A DNA stretch of 64,000 bases, from NCBI GenBank assembly GCA_035222895.1, contig JAVYIG010005384.1:1-64000 (forward strand), in the 5' to 3' direction. Under the pieces are notes generated by a model that worked only from the letters and a program-made list of their open reading frames with translations, was not told the DNA's origin and searched no databases. Shown piece after piece: positions 58,754 through 64,000 of this stretch; within the stretch, counting starts at the first letter, position 1; each line of letters opens with the position of its first letter. The stretch is from Strongylocentrotus droebachiensis. Taxonomy: Eukaryota > Echinodermata > Echinoidea > Camarodonta > Strongylocentrotidae. The translations under genes and the position numbers were made by a program.

Positions 58754-60830
58754 TACTACTACTACTATACTACTACTATACTACTACTACTCCCACTACA
58801 ACTTCTACTACTATTACTACTACTACTACTACTACCAGGCGCTCACCTAAAAAGGTGACCTTACCCCCCCCCCCCCCCCCCCAACGGAGCAAAATGTCAA
58901 ATTTTCAAATTTCGAGACCAAAAAAAAAAAAAAGTGTCCTCGGAACGTCACTATACAGAAAATAAGAAAATCATATTGAAATAAAAAAATTACAAACAAA
59001 CATGATCACAACGCACTTATGTAGCATATACAACATTAAGAACTCAAGTCATAACGATAAACATTGATGACAAGTTGTGTGTTATTTATCGTCTTAGAAT
59101 GTAATTAGGCATTTACTTGGAAACTCTCTTGAGAAGAGACTGAGTGGTATGATCATGAGGAGGGTTATGCTACCAACGATCAGGAATCCTAACCACCAAG
59201 CTCCGACCCAGCCGGGATCGGACGTTGATAACGTCACTCTAAGAAATGAAGAGAGAGAGAGAGAGAGAGAAGGTGGAGAGGGAGAGAGGGGGAAGGGAGA
59301 GGGTGATGGAGAGGGGGAGGGAGAAGGGGGAGGGGGGACAGAGGAAGAGAGAGAGAGAGAGAGAGGGCGGGGGAGAAAGGGCGGGGGAGAAAGAGAGGAA
59401 GAGACAGAGGAGGAAGAGAGAGAATGGGGGAGAGAGAGAGAGAAAGAGGGGGAGAACGAGAGGAAGAGAGAGAGAGAGAGAGAGAGGGGGGAGAAAGAGC
59501 GGAAGAGAGAAGGAGGAAGAGAGAGAGAGAGAGAGAGAGGGGGAGTCATTGCACAACTAACGTATTTGAAAGAGGAATACGGGGACAACTTCTGCCCCTC
59601 CCTCCTGACAGTTTTTTGACAAAAATTGTATCCACTTTGTGTATGGTAGTATAGTTAGCAGATAATAAACTCATTGAAAGTCAGTAAAGGAAACGCAATA
59701 TATATTTTGTCCACACTTTCAATGATGGCACGCCCCCTACCCCTCACTCCCATACACAAGAGCTACCCACCCGTGTCCATCACCCTCTGAAATGGACCCT
59801 AATGGCGTATCGCACCTTTTCTGAAATGACCCTTTTTTTACTGAAAACGTCGAAATCTGTGAATCTGAAAAGGTACCCTTATATTTGTTTTTGTGCAATT
59901 GGTGCTTGAAAAAAGCCCCTATTTAAGGAAAACCTCGACGACGCCGAACCTCTGAAAAAGACACTTTTTCTGGACGCGGGTGCGTAGCCAGCCATGTTGA
60001 GAGTGACCTCCTTGGGCCCTTCCCCCACCCCTGTAGCTAAGCCACACTTTATAATCAAAGAACATACCCTTTAGGTGTGCTGATCTCTGTGAAGATGTTA
60101 AGAAATGAACCCGATAAGATGAATCCAAATCCAGGCCCAAGAACGACACACGCGAAAAACGTACCTGCAAGAGCAAACGGATAAAAACAAGTTAGTTTTA
60201 AGGGTAATTCTCTTCTTCTTTTCGAATTTTCATTGCTTTCGTAGCAATTTCTCTCCTTGCTGCATGACTTTTTCTTTCTTTTGTTATATACAGTATATTT
60301 CGATTCCGTTGGTAACATTATGTATAATTATATTAATCATATTCATTTACTTAAAGACAAGTTACGCGTTCACACTTTCATATTTTCGAACTTTTTTCTT
60401 TTTATTCTGTTGACGATCTATAATCCGACGTTATAATTCGTGCATACTGTATACATCTGCCCTCTTTCTGGAATCGCATTCAAATAAATTCAAGTTTTCT
60501 GTTTGTTTGCTGTCCACTTAACATGTATATTATCTTATTATTTATCTTAGTCTCATCTCATTTAAGTCTCCCCTCTCTCTCTTTCTCTTTCTCTATCTCT
60601 CTCTCTCCCGATTTCTCTGTCTTATCGTCTCCCGCTCTCTCACTGACTCACCTCCACAACCCATTAATCTTTGTCTTTACAGTCTCCGCAAGAATCTTTT
60701 GTTTGGGGGTGATACCTTGCCCTTTCTCCCCAACTCCCTCCCCCCACACACACATCGCAATAAATTGATCCATGCGTGGTTGCATTGTTTGCCCCCTACA
60801 ACTCCCCTCCCCTTCTCTCTCTCTCTCTCG

Positions 60831-60865
<35 letters not shown>

Positions 60866-61464
60866 CACTCTGCATTTACCAAAATAAGGTCCATATGACT
60901 TGTTCGACACGGACTCGTCCATTGCTGTGAGACCTAACGTGTACAAAGGCAGGGAACCAATCCCAGCTACCACTTGTGCTGCGCAGAACAAGTAGATATA
61001 GTTGGACAGGTCCGAAGTCGAAGCCCCGCCCGGCGAATCACAGGTGTCACCCACTACGGTTCCATTGCGATCACACACCCCGCTGGAGGAGCTGTTACCC
61101 CCACCGGTCGCGTCCACATAGGAGTAAGGCGGGCTGGTGAAGTGGGGCAGGGCGTAGAGAATGCCGGATAGACCAATCAGAACGCAGCCCACGCCCACCC
61201 ATCGGATCTTGTGACCACGCCCACCGACGTACACGGTGAAGAGCACAAAGATGATGTTGGTGAAGTCGTAGACGCTGACAAGTATACCAGTGATCTGGCT
61301 CGAGAGACCGAAGCGACGCTCTATCGATGTGATGGAGCCGGGAGTGAAACCGTTTACGAGCATACCCTGTGAATGGCACAAAATAGGTGGAAGGAGAAAG
61401 AGGGGGAAGAGGGATGAGAGTGTGTGAGTGAGAGAGTGAGAGAGAGAGAGAGAAAGAGAGCGAG

Positions 61465-61495
<31 letters not shown>

Positions 61496-62287
61496 AGGAA
61501 ATTGAAGGGGGAAAAGGAAAAAATGATTCAGAAAGAGGGATAAATGAGGACAGGGTTAGTGTGAAGTTTGAACAGAAATGAAAGTGGTGAAAAAAGCAGT
61601 AAACGAGAAAAAACGAGGTACGGGGAATATTATGAAAATATATTTAATACGATACAAAATTTTAATTGACAACCTCGCAGCTCCAACATAAGGCGACCCT
61701 CTGTCCTAGGATTAATAATTTCAAAATTATTGGGGCTGCAGCCCCTAAGCACCCCGCATTCTTTAATAAGCGTCGCAAGAGTATTTTGAAGAGAAGGTTT
61801 GAGGGATGATGTATCAATAATAAATTACAAAATCGCTAGCAGAAACCACATAACAAGCCCCTCCCCCCACAAAGAGGATATTTTAAATATTTTTAAAACA
61901 TTTTTTTTAATGTATTAAACAAATAAAATGCTTATTCTTTGTAGTTTTGTATGTTGTCTAGCGTACCTGGAGAATGGCTGCGAAGCAAAGGGAAAGTAGC
62001 AGGAATGGCGGCTTCTTAAGTTTCTGTAACCACCGTGGTCGACATCCAAACCATCCACAATCAAGATTCGATGCATCGTCAACCACGACTCCGTTCACGT
62101 CACCGTATCCATCGCTCGGTGTAGCACTGCCAGCGGTAGACCGTAAGGATGTCGAGGCGGTGTGCGACGTCGCCGAGGGCGGGGATGGGTCGGTTGAAAC
62201 GCCTTGTTCTTTGGCGAGTTCGTCCCGATCAGTTAATGCTATCTGCGATGTCGAGGTGCTGCCTTGGTAAAATGCTTTTCCCGACAT
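53286..62287 (-). CDS. SLCO4A1: Organic anion transporting polypeptide, SLCO4A-like (OATP4)
   Basis: Ten exons on the minus strand: 62287-61967, 61366-60880, 60164-60068, 59238-59117, 58606-58346, 56459-56258, 55527-55380, 55002-54836, 54414-54350, 53551-53286 (TAG). Phases agree throughout; 2136 nt, 711 aa (human SLCO4A1 722 aa). A 12-segment plasma-membrane carrier of amphipathic organic anions (thyroid hormones, prostaglandins, steroid conjugates in vertebrates). Residues 1-90 are a polar Ser/Thr-rich cytosolic leader ending in the CGW...RWLQKLKKPPFLL block of OATP4. The OATP signature appears as DPGWVGAWWLGFL at about 309-321, with Gly where the family usually has Arg. A Kazal-like Cys-rich loop (about residues 505-590) is split over exons 7 and 8. 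The end contains DQACILWQDVCGTRGSC, close to SLCO4A1. Two N-glycosylation sites (NSS, NGT) lie in the exon 2 loop. Exon 5 has an alternative acceptor 6 nt downstream (58600). Confidence 0.92.
53552..53940 (-). repeat. CT-rich (minus strand) tract abutting SLCO4A exon 10 acceptor
   Basis: Almost 400 bp of GAGAGA/GGGAGG repeats on the + strand, hence pyrimidines on the transcribed-sense strand. It runs straight into the CTCTCCAG acceptor at 53552-53553. The Ser/Leu- and Arg/Glu-rich open frames across it are artefacts. Confidence 0.8.
54585..54665 (+). mobile_element. SINE body fragment
   Basis: TATGTCCTTTGGCAGGACAT then ATCTACATTTGCCACTCT and a CAGGTG tail match the body of the SINE at 25944-26090. 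The tRNA-like head is absent. It lies in an SLCO4A intron. Confidence 0.55.
55712..55840 (+). repeat. C-run and CT microsatellite in SLCO4A intron 6
   Basis: CCTCCCC/poly-C then (CT)n to about 55830. It lies between exons 6 and 7. Confidence 0.85.
56598..57321. mobile_element. 724-bp palindromic foldback element flanked by TA (Tc1/mariner-like)
   Basis: The left end CAGTGCGTCCCAGAAAAAAC and the right end, its near-perfect inverse, lie between TA dinucleotides (56596-56597 and 57322-57323). Correspondence continues through the arms almost to the centre: AATTATCGATGTTTT, ATTTGGAAAGCTTAGATC and GGTGCCTACCATAGCAACA are each mirrored on the right. No transposase. TA duplication and the CAGTGCGTCCC terminus fit Tc1/mariner-derived elements. 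Located in SLCO4A intron 5. Confidence 0.85.
57365..57747 (-). mobile_element. hAT-like MITE with perfect 8-bp target duplication
   Basis: Ends CAGGCGCGGATCCAGG and CCTGGATCCGCCACTG are inverted repeats bordered by identical GTTGTACG octamers (57357-57364 and 57748-57755). The interior has poly-G/T runs plus TTCGCTCAGTGG words. The family sibling at 44024-44267 is in the opposite orientation. No coding capacity. It inserted 36 bp from the palindromic element at 56598-57321. Confidence 0.85.
58055..58255 (-). repeat. Dispersed repeat copy B (inverse of 3136-3345)
   Basis: Reverse complement shows GTTGGTCCCCCATGATCC, TTCTTATGTTAAATGAGAGC and CACCTGTCACAGTGACCTCG in the same order as copy A. 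It lies in SLCO4A intron 5. Confidence 0.65.
58690..58835 (+). repeat. ACT/TAC trinucleotide microsatellite
   Basis: About 140 bp of (CTA)n with a few interruptions. The Leu/Tyr-rich open frame over it is an artefact. Confidence 0.9.
58840..58940 (+). mobile_element. Partial copy related to 44024/57365 family
   Basis: Poly-C, then CGGAGCAAAATGTC and TTTTCAAATTTCGAGACC, then an A run. This parallels the interior order of 44024-44267 (poly-C, CATTTTCAAATTTTCGAGGC, A run). Ends not preserved. Confidence 0.4.
59245..59546 (-). repeat. CT-rich (minus strand) tract upstream of SLCO4A exon 4 acceptor
   Basis: About 300 bp of GAGAGA/GGGGAG repeats on the + strand ending 7 bp from the exon 4 acceptor (CTTAG at 59239-59243). 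Low-complexity open frames on both strands are artefacts. Confidence 0.85.
60570..60870 (+). repeat. CT-rich tracts next to SLCO4A exon 2 donor
   Basis: CT runs at 60570-60620 and 60800-60865 (GA on the transcribed-sense strand), the latter starting within about 15 bp of the exon 2 donor at 60879. Plain dinucleotide low complexity. Confidence 0.8.
61425..61500 (-). repeat. GA (CT on minus) tract upstream of SLCO4A exon 2
   Basis: GAGAGA repeats on the + strand about 60 bp before the exon 2 acceptor on the transcribed strand. Confidence 0.8.
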
Positions 62288-62712
62288 CGTTGAAGGTGTT
62301 CAGTGAACGCGGTGGGTTGAATACTCACTGTATCCACTGTCCTACATGAGATAGAATTATTTCAATTCCAATTAAAACATTAAAACATTTATACATATAA
62401 GTCATTCCTTTACAATCTGGTAAACAGAAAAACATAGCAGATGCAAATACACACGTAATAAAGGGTATCATAAAAGACCAAGAGGGCAAAGATAGTCCCT
62501 TGATGTAATACAATAAAGAAGCAAATATTGATTCTTATTCACTTATTCTTGACTTACAAAGTCTATCTCTCTCACATACATTTCCATTATCCTTCTTCTC
62601 TCGGCCATATCATAGCAGCAGACACATGCAGAGTGAAATTGTGTCTCTCAAACACGATGTTTGCTATAGGACCTCCATGCAGAGGCGGCTGAGCCGAGGG
62701 GGGGGGGGTACC

Positions 62713-62880
62713 TATAAAGTGCCCCTTTTTTAACTTGAGATAAGTGCCCCTTTTTATTTATAATAGGTGCCCGTTCCACATTCTTATAAGTGCCTCTTAC
62801 AACCTGTGATAAGTGCCCCCTTCATCGATGATAATTGCTCCTATTCAAATCTAAGAGGTGCCCATTTTCAAGGAAATAAT
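62713..62880 (+). repeat. Short array of ATAAGTGCCCC units (sister of 22400-23175)
   Basis: About seven units start AT(A)AAGTGCCCC/ATAATTGCTCC, preceded by GAGGCGGCTGAGCC and a G run. Variant order (GATAAGTGCCCCCTTCA, GATGATAATTG, TATTCAAATCTAAGAG) matches 22660-22720. Confidence 0.75.
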
Positions 62881-63404
62881 TTCTCCGATTGTAAACACTG
62901 TTCATATCCGCCTTTTATTTTTTCAAATGAAGAAGCCATGAAAAATTGTTCTCCTTTCTTTTATTATGTTTCTCTCTTTCCTTGTCTCAAAAAGTATTAA
63001 ATGTCATTTATGTATTTCATTATATACTGTAGTCAATATCAATTTCCTCTGGGCCATAAATATTATGTATGTTGAAATCGTTTCAAGTACAGAGCTGTTG
63101 AAGATACACTAAACTTGTAATAATCTGCTGGCAGTTGCAATGACTACAACCGATGATAGAACCAAAGCCACCGTGGAGAAGGCAAACCTCGTATCTTGGT
63201 CTGTATTTTACTCAAATGTAAACCCAACATGGGGCTTAATATTGTTCAATCCTCGGGTTTAACAAAATAGGGAAAATAGTCTGCAGTCCAAGTTTTCTTT
63301 AAAAAGATCTTAGTAGAACCACGGTCGAGTTTACCTATTAAAGCGGGGTATTACCCTGTTCAATTCAGCATTTCGCCAAAAATTGTTTTAATCATGATTT
63401 AATC

Positions 63405-63880
63405 GTGATTCAAAGCTCCCTCTCAGACCTCCTTGCAAAATACCAACCAGTGAAAAGTCTGAGGTCAGCACAGAAGGACTTATATGTGGTACTTCACATT
63501 TCAACAAAATTTTACGGTAAACGTAGTTTTGGGCATGCTGCCCCTGAATTGTGGAACAGCATCCCTTATAACATTAAACATACGGATACCATGGATAAGT
63601 TCAAGACATCTTTAAAAACGTATCTCTTTAATAAGAGGTGAATAAATCCTACACACAGGTCCTTCTGTGTAGAATTTGCCCATGCTGTGTAGAATATTAC
63701 CATGTAGTATATTTTCTTTTTCCTTACTAGTATTTACTTTTTCTTTTGCATTTTTCCTACAGCGCGTAGAGATGTTAACAAATGTATTATGCGCTTTATA
63801 AGAACTGTATTATTATTATTGTTATTATTATTATTATTATGATTATTTTTATTTTAATTATCATTATTATTATTATTATT
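63405..63880 (+). mobile_element. CR1/L2-type LINE 3' end
   Basis: The frame to 63641 reads SLSDLLAKYQPVKSLRSAQK and then YGKRSFGHAAPELWNSIPYN, with FKTSLKTYLFNKR at the end. This is the standard C-terminal end of CR1/L2-family reverse transcriptases. The 3' UTR ends with GCGCTTTATAAGAACTGTAT and a (TTA)n tail (63805-63880), as these LINEs do. 5'-truncated, hence inactive. Confidence 0.8.
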
Positions 63881-64000
63881 CTTATGATTATCATGCTAAT
63901 TGCGGACTTAAGTGGAAAAGTCGTATGAAAAAAATGCGCTGTAAGGGGAAATTATACTTAAGGAGAAATATAACTTTCTCCTCAACGTTATCAAGAGCAG

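Larger units (their letters stand above)
62288..64000. other. SLCO4A upstream region
   Basis: Region 5' of the SLCO4A start codon. It contains the minisatellite at 62713 and the LINE remnant at 63405. A 5' UTR exon and promoter should lie here or further right, but none could be recognised. Confidence 0.5.

Noticed and set aside
59094-59654. Overlapping 75-164-codon open frames on both strands
   Set aside because: Low-complexity GA/CT tract; only 59117-59238 on the minus strand is genuine coding sequence.

Overview
This is eukaryotic, intron-rich, AT-rich, repeat-laden DNA. I infer an echinoderm, most likely a sea urchin. The reasons are deuterostome-type gene structures, very frequent ACATGTA-type words, heavy TIR/foldback transposon load, and a histone-style 3' stem-loop followed by CAAGAAAGA, the sea-urchin histone downstream element. 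The species cannot be fixed from the window.

Four protein-coding genes can be modelled exon by exon with consistent splice sites and phases. (1) An ADAP1/2-like gene (ArfGAP with dual PH domains, + strand, 2-17840) enters the window in the middle of its ArfGAP domain. (2) A two-exon TMEM70 homologue (+, 23976-25483, 261 aa) is complete; it is a mitochondrial ATP-synthase assembly factor. (3) A nine-exon SLC35C2 homologue (-, 30102-39722, 385 aa) is complete; it is a nucleotide-sugar-transporter-family protein. (4) A ten-exon SLCO4A-like gene (-, 53286-62287, 711 aa) is complete; it is an organic anion transporting polypeptide. The four genes have unrelated roles and look like ordinary neighbours, not a functional cluster.

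The rest is introns and intergenic DNA full of mobile elements. It includes a Kolobok-like TTAA element (4550-5614) carrying a nested hAT-like element with a perfect 8-bp target duplication. There are two further TTAA-flanked elements and a partly recognisable third pair. A 724-bp almost complete palindrome is flanked by TA. Two adjacent CpG-rich TIR elements are each flanked by TTA (50586-51204 and 51321-52060). A 3.36-kb element (45618-48975) with 8-bp target duplications encloses two different tandem arrays. LINE remnants lie at 29774, 42365, 52352 and 63405, and fragments of a tRNA-derived SINE at 25944, 52280 and 54585. Microsatellites are abundant.

The least ordinary observations are three consecutive hairpins with histone-pre-mRNA-like 3'-end signals in an ADAP intron with no histone gene (11646-11750), the large array-bearing element at 45618-48975, and local exon-edge duplications in the SLC35C2 gene. 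No bacterial-type operon, CRISPR array, rRNA or intact tRNA gene was seen.
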